A stretch of 19,629 bases of DNA from JBMTVN01 sp046047235 (GTDB lineage Bacteria > Verrucomicrobiota > Verrucomicrobiia > Limisphaerales > JAHDYP01). This document shows positions 11,883 to 19,440 of this stretch, in pieces; within the stretch, counting starts at the first letter, position 1, and every line of letters starts with the position of its first letter. The position numbers were made by a program, and so were the translations under genes. The notes below the pieces were generated by a model, which saw nothing but the letters and a program-made list of their open reading frames with translations, was not told where the DNA came from and made no database searches. The DNA is taken from positions 1 to 19,629 of the forward strand of contig JBJOII010000089.1 in NCBI GenBank assembly GCA_046047235.1. Direction: 5' to 3'.

Positions 11883-13409
11883 GTGAACCCCATCCGCACC
11901 ATCCGGATTCTCTGCCCCCTTCTCTTGTCCCTGTCCTCCACCCTCACTCACGCCGCACCCCAGTGGAACCAGTTCCGCGGACCCAATGGATCCGGCTCGC
12001 TCCCCAATTCCTCACCCCCACTCAACTTCAACCCCGATCACCCCACCTGGTCCACACCCACCCCTCTCGGCCACTCCTCCCCTATCCTCTGGGACCAAAC
12101 TCTCTTCCTCTCGGCTATCGAAAACAACCAGCTCCTCACTCTCGCCCTAAGAGCCTCCGACGGCACCCCCCTCTGGAAACACTCCGCACCCGACTCCCCC
12201 CTCGAACCCGTCCACAAATCCACCTCCCCCGCCGCATCCACCCCCGCCGCTAACAGCCAATTCGTCTGTTCCTACTTCGCCTCCTACGGACTCCTCTGCT
12301 TCAACCACCAAGGCAAACTCCTCTGGTCCAACCCGCTCCCCACTCCCAAAAACATGTACGGGAACTCCACCTCCCCCATCATCCACAATAACCACGTCAT
12401 CCTCCTCCTCGACGACGATGCCAACCTCCCCGACAGCCAAGTCAGCCGCTCCAGAATCATCGCCTTCAACCTCCACAACGGATCCATCGCCTGGGAAACC
12501 CCACGCCCCTACAACCGAAGCGCCTGGTCCACCCCCATGATCTGGAACCATGCCCAAGGACAAGACCTCGTAGCGCTCGGCAACGGCCGCGCCTACGGCT
12601 ACAACCCCGATACCGGACAGGAAAAATGGTACCTCAACGGCTTCGCCCGTGAACCCATAGCCATCCCCGTCGCCAATACCAACCTCCTCTTCCTCTCCGC
12701 CGCCCGCCAAGGCGGCGGAGACGACTCCTCGCTCGACCCGGAACCGTTCTGGAATGCCATGCTACACTTCGACACCAACCACGACGGACAAATCACCACC
12801 AACGAAATCAATCCCGACTTCACCATACCTATCCGGCCCGAACTTCCCCCCGGCCACCCCGGCTTCGGCCTTCCACTCCCAGATAACCCGGAAAAAAGAC
12901 GCGAACGCCAAGCCGAGTTCTTCAAGTGGCGCGACAAAAACCACGACGGCGCCTGGACCCACGACGAGTTCGCCGGTGACATGCGCATGGGTTCCGGCAA
13001 AGCTCTCCTCGTCGCTGTCCTGCCGAATGGCCAGGGCGATATCACGGAAACCCACTCATCCTGGACCCTCTCCCGCGGTATCCCCGAAATCCCCTCTCCC
13101 ATCCTTCATGATAACTTCCTCTACCTCCTCCGCAGCGGCGGCCTCCTCACCTGCATCAACGCCTCCACCGGCGACACCCTCTACAGCGAACGCCTCAAAG
13201 CACCCGGCCAATACGCTGCATCCCCCGTCATCACCCAAAACCACCTCCTGCTCATCTCAGAAAACGGCACGCTAACCATCGTCCCCACCGGGCCAACCTT
13301 CACCATCACCCACCAAATCAACCTCAACGCCAAAATCGCCGCCACCCCAGCCCTCGACTCCCATACCCTCTACCTCCGAACCCCAACCCACACTCTCGCC
13401 TTCCGCTAA
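11883..13409 (+). CDS. Secreted PQQ-like beta-propeller protein with inserted EF-hands
   Basis: A 508-residue exported protein starting at GTG. The signal peptide ends near LTHAA and is followed by QWNQFRGPNGSG, the hallmark of this secreted propeller family. Blade motifs include HSSPILWDQTLFLS, SPIIHNNHVILLL, STPMIWNHAQGQDLVALG, PSPILHDNFLYLLR, ASPVITQNHLLLI and ATPALDSHTLYL. Between blades, at about residues 295-365, two EF-hand calcium-binding loops occur: DTNHDGQITTNE and DKNHDGAWTHDE. Their loop residues are near-canonical. Function is unknown; calcium-dependent stability or binding is inferred. It is second in the window to carry the WxQFRG start (the other is at 8124-9437). A heptamer array and hairpin lie upstream. 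Confidence 0.88.
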   Translation: MNPIRTIRILCPLLLSLSSTLTHAAPQWNQFRGPNGSGSLPNSSPPLNFNPDHPTWSTPTPLGHSSPILWDQTLFLSAIENNQLLTLALRASDGTPLWKHSAPDSPLEPVHKSTSPAASTPAANSQFVCSYFASYGLLCFNHQGKLLWSNPLPTPKNMYGNSTSPIIHNNHVILLLDDDANLPDSQVSRSRIIAFNLHNGSIAWETPRPYNRSAWSTPMIWNHAQGQDLVALGNGRAYGYNPDTGQEKWYLNGFAREPIAIPVANTNLLFLSAARQGGGDDSSLDPEPFWNAMLHFDTNHDGQITTNEINPDFTIPIRPELPPGHPGFGLPLPDNPEKRRERQAEFFKWRDKNHDGAWTHDEFAGDMRMGSGKALLVAVLPNGQGDITETHSSWTLSRGIPEIPSPILHDNFLYLLRSGGLLTCINASTGDTLYSERLKAPGQYAASPVITQNHLLLISENGTLTIVPTGPTFTITHQINLNAKIAATPALDSHTLYLRTPTHTLAFR

Positions 13410-13463
13410 ACCCCAGAAATCACATGCCAGACGCCAAAAACTCAGCACCCCCCTCCCGCGCGA

Positions 13464-13554
13464 AACTCCTGACCCCTGACTCCCGACTCCCGACTCCCGA
13501 CTCCCGACTCCCGACTCCCGACTCCCGACTCCTGACTCCCGACTCCTGACTACC
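13464..13554. repeat. Heptamer array, GACTCCC type, about 12 units
   Basis: Seven uninterrupted GACTCCC units (13478-13526) are followed by GACTCCT, GACTCCC, GACTCCT and GACTACC. Degenerate AACTCCT and GACCCCT precede them. It occupies the centre of the 207-bp gap between two plus-strand genes; the remainder of the gap shows nothing recognisable. Confidence 0.93.
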
Positions 13555-13616
13555 AGCTCCCATCCAGCATCTCCCCTATTAACCAACATCTCTTCACAAA
13601 GAACCAATAGCCCCCC

Positions 13617-15038
13617 ATGCCCATTCTCCCCACCCTCACATCACTCGCTCTCGCCACCGCAATAGCCTCTGCCGCCACCCCCGTCCACCTCGGCTCCCAA
13701 CGCGAAATCTTCGTCGATGACTATCTCATCGACACGCTCCATCACGCCCGACAAGAACTCCACCATCCCGCCCCCCGGGAAATCGTCCTCCATACGGACC
13801 TCCCCTGGGAAGGCATCTACAGCGCCTACTTCACCGTCTTTCAAGACGGCCACACACTGCGGATGTATTACCGCGGCATGCCCGAGGCCAAGCACGACCT
13901 CAACAACGAGGTCACCTGCTACGCCGAGAGCACCGACGGCATCCACTGGACCAAACCCCAGCTCGGCCTCTTCGAAGTCCACGGCACCACCAACAACAAC
14001 GTTGTCCTCGCCCATCACCGCGCATGCCATAACTTCGCCCCCTTCCTCGATGCCAACCCCAACACGCCACCCGCCCAAAAGTACAAGGCCGTCGGCGGCA
14101 CCGGCGAACCCGGCCTGATCGCACTCTCCTCTCCCGACGCAATCCACTGGTCCGAAATCCAGTCCGCCCCCGTAATCACTGATGGCGCTTTCGATTCGCA
14201 AAACGTCGCCTTCTGGTCCCACACGGAACAACAATACGTCTGCTACTTTCGCGTCTTCCGCAACGGCATCCGCTGGATCGCTCGCACCACCTCCAAAAAC
14301 TTCATCCACTGGACACATCCCGTCGACCTCACCACGGGGGATCAACCCGCCCAACACCTCTACACCAACCAAATCCTCCCCTACCACCGCACCCCACACA
14401 TTTACCTGGGACTCCCCACCCGCTTCATGCCCGGCCGCCAAGCCCTCAGCCGTGAACAAACCTCGGCCCTCGGTACCAGCACCGCTTTCGATTTCCGTAA
14501 CGACTGCGCCGATATCCTCCTGACCGCCACCCGTGGCAACTCCACCTTCACTCGCCACATGGAAGCCTTCATCCGCCCCGGACTCGACCCCAAAAACTGG
14601 ACCTCACGCGCTAATTACGCAGCCTACGGAATAATCCAAACCTCCCCCGAAGAACTCTCCCTCTACGTCAATCACAACCTCGGCTACCCCAGCGCCCACG
14701 TCCGCCGCTATACCCTCCGCACCGACGGCTTCACCTCCATCTCCGCCCCCTACTCCGGCGGCACACTCCTCACAAAGCCCATCACGTTCAGCGGCTCGAA
14801 ACTCGATATCAACTACTCCACCTCCGCCGCCGGCTCCATCCAGGTCGAAATCCAAAATCCCGATGGCACCCCCATCCCCAACTTCACGCTCGAGGATTGC
14901 CCCGAAATCATCGGCGACGAAATCCAGCGTACGGTCACCTGGAAATCCAACCCCTCCCTCGAACCACTCCAAAACCAACCCATCCGCCTCCTCTTCCACC
15001 TCTCCGACGCCAACCTCTTCTCGCTCCAGTTCCGCTAG
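13617..15038 (+). CDS. Secreted GH32/43-like five-bladed propeller protein
   Basis: A 473-residue protein with a short signal peptide (MPILPTLTSLALATAIASAA). LGSQREIFVDDYLID and PWEGIYSAYFTVFQDG follow, then the repeated blade signatures RMYYRG, YAESTDGIHWTKPQLGL, ALSSPDAIHWSE, VAFWSHTEQQYVCYFR, ARTTSKNFIHWT and YGIIQTSPEELSLYV. The SxDGIHW-type motifs are typical of glycosidase-like propellers (GH32/43/68 superfamily, sialidase-like), common and poorly characterised in Planctomycetes and Verrucomicrobia. The C-terminal 100 residues look like a beta-sandwich. Glycan hydrolysis or binding is likely but no substrate can be named. No Shine-Dalgarno site is seen. It is convergent with the UnbV gene, with 31 bp between. 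Confidence 0.8.
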   Translation: MPILPTLTSLALATAIASAATPVHLGSQREIFVDDYLIDTLHHARQELHHPAPREIVLHTDLPWEGIYSAYFTVFQDGHTLRMYYRGMPEAKHDLNNEVTCYAESTDGIHWTKPQLGLFEVHGTTNNNVVLAHHRACHNFAPFLDANPNTPPAQKYKAVGGTGEPGLIALSSPDAIHWSEIQSAPVITDGAFDSQNVAFWSHTEQQYVCYFRVFRNGIRWIARTTSKNFIHWTHPVDLTTGDQPAQHLYTNQILPYHRTPHIYLGLPTRFMPGRQALSREQTSALGTSTAFDFRNDCADILLTATRGNSTFTRHMEAFIRPGLDPKNWTSRANYAAYGIIQTSPEELSLYVNHNLGYPSAHVRRYTLRTDGFTSISAPYSGGTLLTKPITFSGSKLDINYSTSAAGSIQVEIQNPDGTPIPNFTLEDCPEIIGDEIQRTVTWKSNPSLEPLQNQPIRLLFHLSDANLFSLQFR

Positions 15039-15069
15039 TCGCCCCCCCTCAACAGAGCAAGTCACCGCG

Positions 15070-17409
15070 TCAAGGCCGCACCACATGATAGCAGTCGACA
15101 GCAGGACCCTCTAAACGCGTCACTCTCCCTCCCGCCCAAATCACTTCCACCTCATCCACACCCACGACCTCCCCCAACCCCACCAACACATCCCAAGGCT
15201 GCTGCGCCCGATGCAAATCGCCAGTCGTCACCACCCGCACCCATTCGCGTCCCCCACCCCGCACCACCACCCTCGCCCCCAAAACCGACACCCCATCCCC
15301 ACCCCGTAATCTCAACCCCACCCAATGGCCCGCTGATGGCACTTTGTTCCGTAAAACCCGAACGGTCTGCCGCACCCTCGGCCATGCCTCAAAGGTCGTC
15401 ACCACCAAATCCGATCGACCATCCCCATCCAAGTCCGCCGCCACCGCATTCCGCGAATCCTCCTCCACCCCCACCCCATATAACCAACCCGCCTCCACAA
15501 ACTCCCGCCCCCCCACATTCAAAAACATCCGGTTCACCTCATACCCGCCATATGACTGACCGCGCCCACGCGTCCGACTAAACTTGCTCCCAAAATACGC
15601 CATCATCCCCACGTCATCCTCCGACGTCGCCACGTAAATGTCCGAGGTCCAAAACTCCGGCTCATAGTCCGTCACCGACTCCTTGGTTTCATGCCCGTTC
15701 GCAATCGCCAGATCCGGATATCCGTTGTTGTCAAAATCCGCCACTGCCGGACTCCAGGACCAACCCGAATGACTCACGCTCCCATTCAACCCCGTCTGCA
15801 CATACCGCACCTCACCCCTCACTCCCTGATATAAACGATTGCCCCGCGTCATCCGCCCCCGCATCGCGTCCAACCCCTCAAACCCCGGACGGGTTAATCC
15901 CATCCCCTCCAAACGCAACGCCGTCGGACAATGCATCCCCGTCACAAAAACATCCAAACCACCATCCCCATCAAAGTCCGAAAACACATGCGCCATCCCA
16001 AAACCCCACGGCTCCTCAAACGCCCCCCTATAGTCGCTAAATCGCCCCCATCCCTCGTTCACAGAAAAGTCCACCCCCGCAAAAACACTCACCACCAACA
16101 AATCCACCAACCCATCCCCACTCAAATCCTGCAACGATGCACCATACCTCCGCCGAGGCCGCCGCGCCACTAAACCCGACCCCGCTGTCCCATCCCGAAA
16201 GACCCCACCCCCATCGTTGATCAGCAAGTAGGCCGGATACCCGTCGTTCGCATCGAAATACGGGGTCGGCATCTGCCCTCGCTCAAACGGCGGCTTATAC
16301 TGCCCCAACCACAAGTCCAAATCCCCGTCCCCATCCACATCCCCACCCGTCAAAACCTGCCCATAACGGATCGGCTCCAACGCCTCCCAACCCAACCTCG
16401 CCTCACCCTCAAACCGCCCTGCATCACCCTTCACCCAATACAAACCCTCGCGCCGTAAATACACACAATCGGTCTCCCCATCCCCATCCGCATCCATCAA
16501 TAACCCCGTAAAAATCAATCCCGGATCCCTCCCCATCAACTTCCCACCCCGATACCCACCCAACCCATCCGCCCGGTAAACCAAATTCCGCGCTAATAAC
16601 AACACCTCCGACACACCGTCGCCCTCCAGGTCATGCACCAACACCGGATCAATAAAATGCGATTTCGGCGGTGGCTCCACCTCCTCCAACATCACCCGCT
16701 CAAACGGAATACCCCCATCACGCCAACACCACTCCAAACCGGAAAGATCCATCGAAGCCACCCCAACCGTCCCCTCCTCACCTCGCTCCCCCGACCACAC
16801 CACCGCCATCTCACCCCGTAAACTCAAACGCCTCAGATCCCCCGTCCGCTCCAAAAATACCAACACCCAATACCGGCTCTCCGCCGCCAACCCATCCCCA
16901 CCCGGACGAAACCCAACCTGCCGTAACTCCAACCGCTCCAGCTTCCACCCCCCCCGCTCCCACTCGCCCAACAAGCCCTTCACCCGCTCCCCGTCCAACA
17001 ACTTTCCCTCGCCAACTCCCGCACAACGCCAAATTCCCGACAACACCTCCACCCCCGCACCCGCATCAGGAAAACTCACCGGAAAGCCCGCAAAATCCCG
17101 CAACAAACCCCAACGATCCTCCTCGCGATTAAACCGATCCCACAACACCTCCAGAGCCCGCCCATGCTCCCGCGCCTGTAACTCACTGCCCCATACTTCC
17201 TCAGCTACCCGACGCTCCTCCCCCTCCAACACAGCCACCCGCTCCGCCAGCACCCGAATCCCCGCCTCGCTGCTCAAATCAGCCCCCACCCCGCCACTAC
17301 CCCCAGGTTGGCTTGGCCGTATCCCAACCCCACGCCACCACCAAGCCAACCCCAATAAAACCGCCACCCCAATCAACACCCCCAGACGGTTGCCAGCTCC
17401 GCGCCGCAT
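15070..17409 (-). CDS. FG-GAP/VCBS repeat protein with C-terminal ASPIC/UnbV domain
   Basis: A 779-residue envelope protein. An N-terminal hydrophobic segment (about residues 8-27) is either an anchor or an uncleaved signal. A charged helical region (about 45-110) and a beta domain follow. A propeller of FG-GAP repeats then carries calcium-binding-like loops: DLEGDGVSE, DADGDGETD, DVDGDGDLD, DLSGDGLVD, DFDGDGGLD, DFDNNGYPD and DLDGDGRSD. The last 80 residues form an ASPIC/UnbV domain (WVGLRLRG, LGARVVVRGGG, HRAQQPWDVLVGLG, VEVIWAGGRV). Such proteins are abundant in Verrucomicrobia, Planctomycetes and Acidobacteria; their function is not established. The ndk gene lies 20 bp upstream on the same strand. 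Confidence 0.9.
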   Translation of the reverse strand: MRRGAGNRLGVLIGVAVLLGLAWWWRGVGIRPSQPGGSGGVGADLSSEAGIRVLAERVAVLEGEERRVAEEVWGSELQAREHGRALEVLWDRFNREEDRWGLLRDFAGFPVSFPDAGAGVEVLSGIWRCAGVGEGKLLDGERVKGLLGEWERGGWKLERLELRQVGFRPGGDGLAAESRYWVLVFLERTGDLRRLSLRGEMAVVWSGERGEEGTVGVASMDLSGLEWCWRDGGIPFERVMLEEVEPPPKSHFIDPVLVHDLEGDGVSEVLLLARNLVYRADGLGGYRGGKLMGRDPGLIFTGLLMDADGDGETDCVYLRREGLYWVKGDAGRFEGEARLGWEALEPIRYGQVLTGGDVDGDGDLDLWLGQYKPPFERGQMPTPYFDANDGYPAYLLINDGGGVFRDGTAGSGLVARRPRRRYGASLQDLSGDGLVDLLVVSVFAGVDFSVNEGWGRFSDYRGAFEEPWGFGMAHVFSDFDGDGGLDVFVTGMHCPTALRLEGMGLTRPGFEGLDAMRGRMTRGNRLYQGVRGEVRYVQTGLNGSVSHSGWSWSPAVADFDNNGYPDLAIANGHETKESVTDYEPEFWTSDIYVATSEDDVGMMAYFGSKFSRTRGRGQSYGGYEVNRMFLNVGGREFVEAGWLYGVGVEEDSRNAVAADLDGDGRSDLVVTTFEAWPRVRQTVRVLRNKVPSAGHWVGLRLRGGDGVSVLGARVVVRGGGREWVRVVTTGDLHRAQQPWDVLVGLGEVVGVDEVEVIWAGGRVTRLEGPAVDCYHVVRP

Positions 17410-17429
17410 CTCAAGTCAGCGGCTAATAC

Positions 17430-17879
17430 CTAGCGCCGCGGAAACCACAACCGAATCTCGCGCTTCGCCGACGGGGCCGAATCCGAAGCATGCACCAAGT
17501 TGCTCAAAAATCGCTCATCCCCATTCGCCGCCTTGATCGAATCACAGCTGTAATCCCCACGAATCGTCCCCGCCGGCGCCACCAACGGATCCGTCGGCCC
17601 CGCCAACGCCCGCGCCTTCGCAATCGCATTCACCCCGTCAAACACCACCGCAATCACTTCCCGGCCAATCAAGAATGGAGCAGTCCGGTTATACGCACCC
17701 GCGTTCTTCTCCCTCAACTCCGCGTAGTGCGCCGCCACCAACGCCTTCGAAATCTTTACCCGCTGAATCGCCGCAATCCGCATCCCCGCCCGCTCAAACC
17801 GCGACAGAATCTCCCCACACAAATTGCGCTCCAAGGTGTCCGGTTTCAGCAAAATCAATGTCCGTTCGGTCGTTAACAT
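17430..17879 (-). CDS. ndk: Nucleoside diphosphate kinase
   Basis: Transfers the gamma-phosphate from ATP to nucleoside diphosphates through a phosphohistidine. The 149-residue length fits. Lys12 is in LILLKPD, AYNRTAPF lines the nucleotide pocket, and GTIRGDYSCDSIKAANGD precedes the active-site His130 in NLVHASDSAPSAKREI. The normally conserved NxxHGSDS reads NLVHASDS, a mild change. The C-terminus is a little longer than the usual 135-143. There is no Shine-Dalgarno site; a possible extended -10 element sits 12 nt upstream, which would give a near-leaderless mRNA. The FG-GAP gene follows after 20 bp. Confidence 0.95.
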   Translation of the reverse strand: MLTTERTLILLKPDTLERNLCGEILSRFERAGMRIAAIQRVKISKALVAAHYAELREKNAGAYNRTAPFLIGREVIAVVFDGVNAIAKARALAGPTDPLVAPAGTIRGDYSCDSIKAANGDERFLSNLVHASDSAPSAKREIRLWFPRR

Positions 17880-17890
17880 GCGCGGAGTTA

Positions 17891-17899
17891 ATCATAACA
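17891..17899 (-). promoter_or_regulatory. Candidate extended -10 promoter of ndk
   Basis: On the minus strand TGTTATGAT matches an extended -10 (TGN plus TATGAT, 5 of 6 to consensus). No good -35 is seen. Transcription would start about 5 nt before the ndk ATG, fitting the absence of a ribosome-binding site. Confidence 0.35.
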
Positions 17900-17925
17900 C
17901 CGCCTAACTGCAAGTAGTGATCCCA

Positions 17926-19290
17926 TCAACCAACAACTATCGTCTTCGCATTCGTAAACTCCCGAATCCCCAACAATCCCAACTCCCTTCCATACCCCGA
18001 TGCCTTGATCCCCCCAAACGGCTGACGCGGATCCGACTTCACCTGCCCGTTCACCACACAACACCCCGCCTCCAATTGCATCGCCACTCGCTCCCCACGC
18101 TCACGGTCCCCACTGAACACCGCCGCCCCTAGACCATACTCCGATTGATTCGCCAACCGAATCGCTTCCTCCTCCCCTGCCACCGACACCACCGCCGCCA
18201 CCGGCCCAAAGGTCTCCTCGTCAAAGACCGCCATCCCAGGCCTCACACCTCCCAACACCGTCGGCGGATAAAACGCCCCCACTCCTCCCGGCACCTCACC
18301 CCCCGATAAACACCGCGCCCCAGCACCCACACTCCTCACCACCTGGTCATGTAACCCATCCCTTAAATCCACCCGCGCCAACGGCCCCAAATCAGTCGCC
18401 GCGTCCAGCGGATCCCCCACCCGATACCGCCCCATCTCACCCACCAACAATCGCTCAAATTCATCCACCACAGAATCCACCACGATAAACCGCTTCGCCG
18501 CCACACAACTCTGCCCCGAGTTCACCAGCCTCGCCGCCGCACAAACCGCCGCCGCCGCCCCCAAATCCGCATCCTCCAACACCACATACGCATCACTCCC
18601 ACCCAACTCCAAAACCAGCTTCAATAAATGCCTCCCCGCATCAGCAGCCAAAGACCGGCCCGCCTCCGTGCTCCCCGTCAACGCTACCCCCCGCACACCC
18701 CCATGCGCCAACACCTCCCCCACCCGATCCGACCCCACCACCAAGTTCTGAAACTCACCCCCACTTAAACCCGCCTCCCGAAAGATCTCCTCCAACACCA
18801 ACCCGCAACCCATCACGTTGGATGCATGCTTCAACACCACGCAGTTCCCCGCCATCAAAGCCGGCACCGCACATCGAAACACCTGCCAAAATGGAAAATT
18901 CCACGGCATCACCGCCAAGACCACCCCCAGCGGCTGCCAACACACATAAGCCCTCCCGCCATCCGACTCCAATGCCTCCACCCCCAAAAAATCACCCGAC
19001 CTCGCCGCAAAATATTCGCAAGCCCAAGCACACTTCTCCACCTCCGCCAACCCCTGCTTCACCGGCTTCCCCATCTCCTCCGCCATCAATCGCGCATACC
19101 CCCCAGCCCCAGCCCTCAACACCCCCGCCAACCTCCCCACCCGCTCCCCCCTCTCCCCGACAGATAACTTGCGCCACCCCACCTGTGCCCCCACCGCCAC
19201 CTCCAACCTCCGCCGCACTTCACCCACACTGTAGGACTCAAAACGCCGCACCTCCTCACCCGTCGCCGGATTCATCGATCGCAATGCCAT
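17926..19290 (-). CDS. NAD(P)-dependent succinate-semialdehyde-type aldehyde dehydrogenase
   Basis: Oxidises an aldehyde, probably succinate semialdehyde or a similar short acid aldehyde, with NAD(P)+. The 454-residue product has the ALDH catalytic set: Asn131 in MPWNFPFWQ, Lys154 in VVLKHAS, GSTEAGR, Glu228 in LELGGSDAY and Cys262 in NSGQSCVAAKR. EETFGPVAAV and PFGGIKASGYGRELG follow. The NxGQSC and LELGGSD variants fit the YneI/Sad or GabD1-like group better than betaine aldehyde dehydrogenases. The start at 19290 (MALRSMNPATGEE) matches the family. The frame opens further to 19320, and a TTG at 19296 sits 9 nt after GGAGGG, so the exact start is uncertain. The physiological substrate is not determined by context. 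Confidence 0.9.
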   Translation of the reverse strand: MALRSMNPATGEEVRRFESYSVGEVRRRLEVAVGAQVGWRKLSVGERGERVGRLAGVLRAGAGGYARLMAEEMGKPVKQGLAEVEKCAWACEYFAARSGDFLGVEALESDGGRAYVCWQPLGVVLAVMPWNFPFWQVFRCAVPALMAGNCVVLKHASNVMGCGLVLEEIFREAGLSGGEFQNLVVGSDRVGEVLAHGGVRGVALTGSTEAGRSLAADAGRHLLKLVLELGGSDAYVVLEDADLGAAAAVCAAARLVNSGQSCVAAKRFIVVDSVVDEFERLLVGEMGRYRVGDPLDAATDLGPLARVDLRDGLHDQVVRSVGAGARCLSGGEVPGGVGAFYPPTVLGGVRPGMAVFDEETFGPVAAVVSVAGEEEAIRLANQSEYGLGAAVFSGDRERGERVAMQLEAGCCVVNGQVKSDPRQPFGGIKASGYGRELGLLGIREFTNAKTIVVG

Positions 19291-19440
19291 GCCCAAAATT
19301 ATGCACCCTCCCCCCGCCAAACGTCAAAAACCTCACGCCCCATCCATCGCTCGAAAACCCATCAACCTCCTCAGAATCAGTATCGAAACAAAACTATGAA
19401 ACCCAACCGCCACCCCCTCCGCCCTCCATCCCGCTTTGCA

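Noticed and set aside
13641..14558. Minus-strand open frame of 305 codons over the GH32/43-like gene
   Set aside because: It is antisense to a well-supported secreted propeller and is biased to Gly, Val, Glu and Asp with no family motif.
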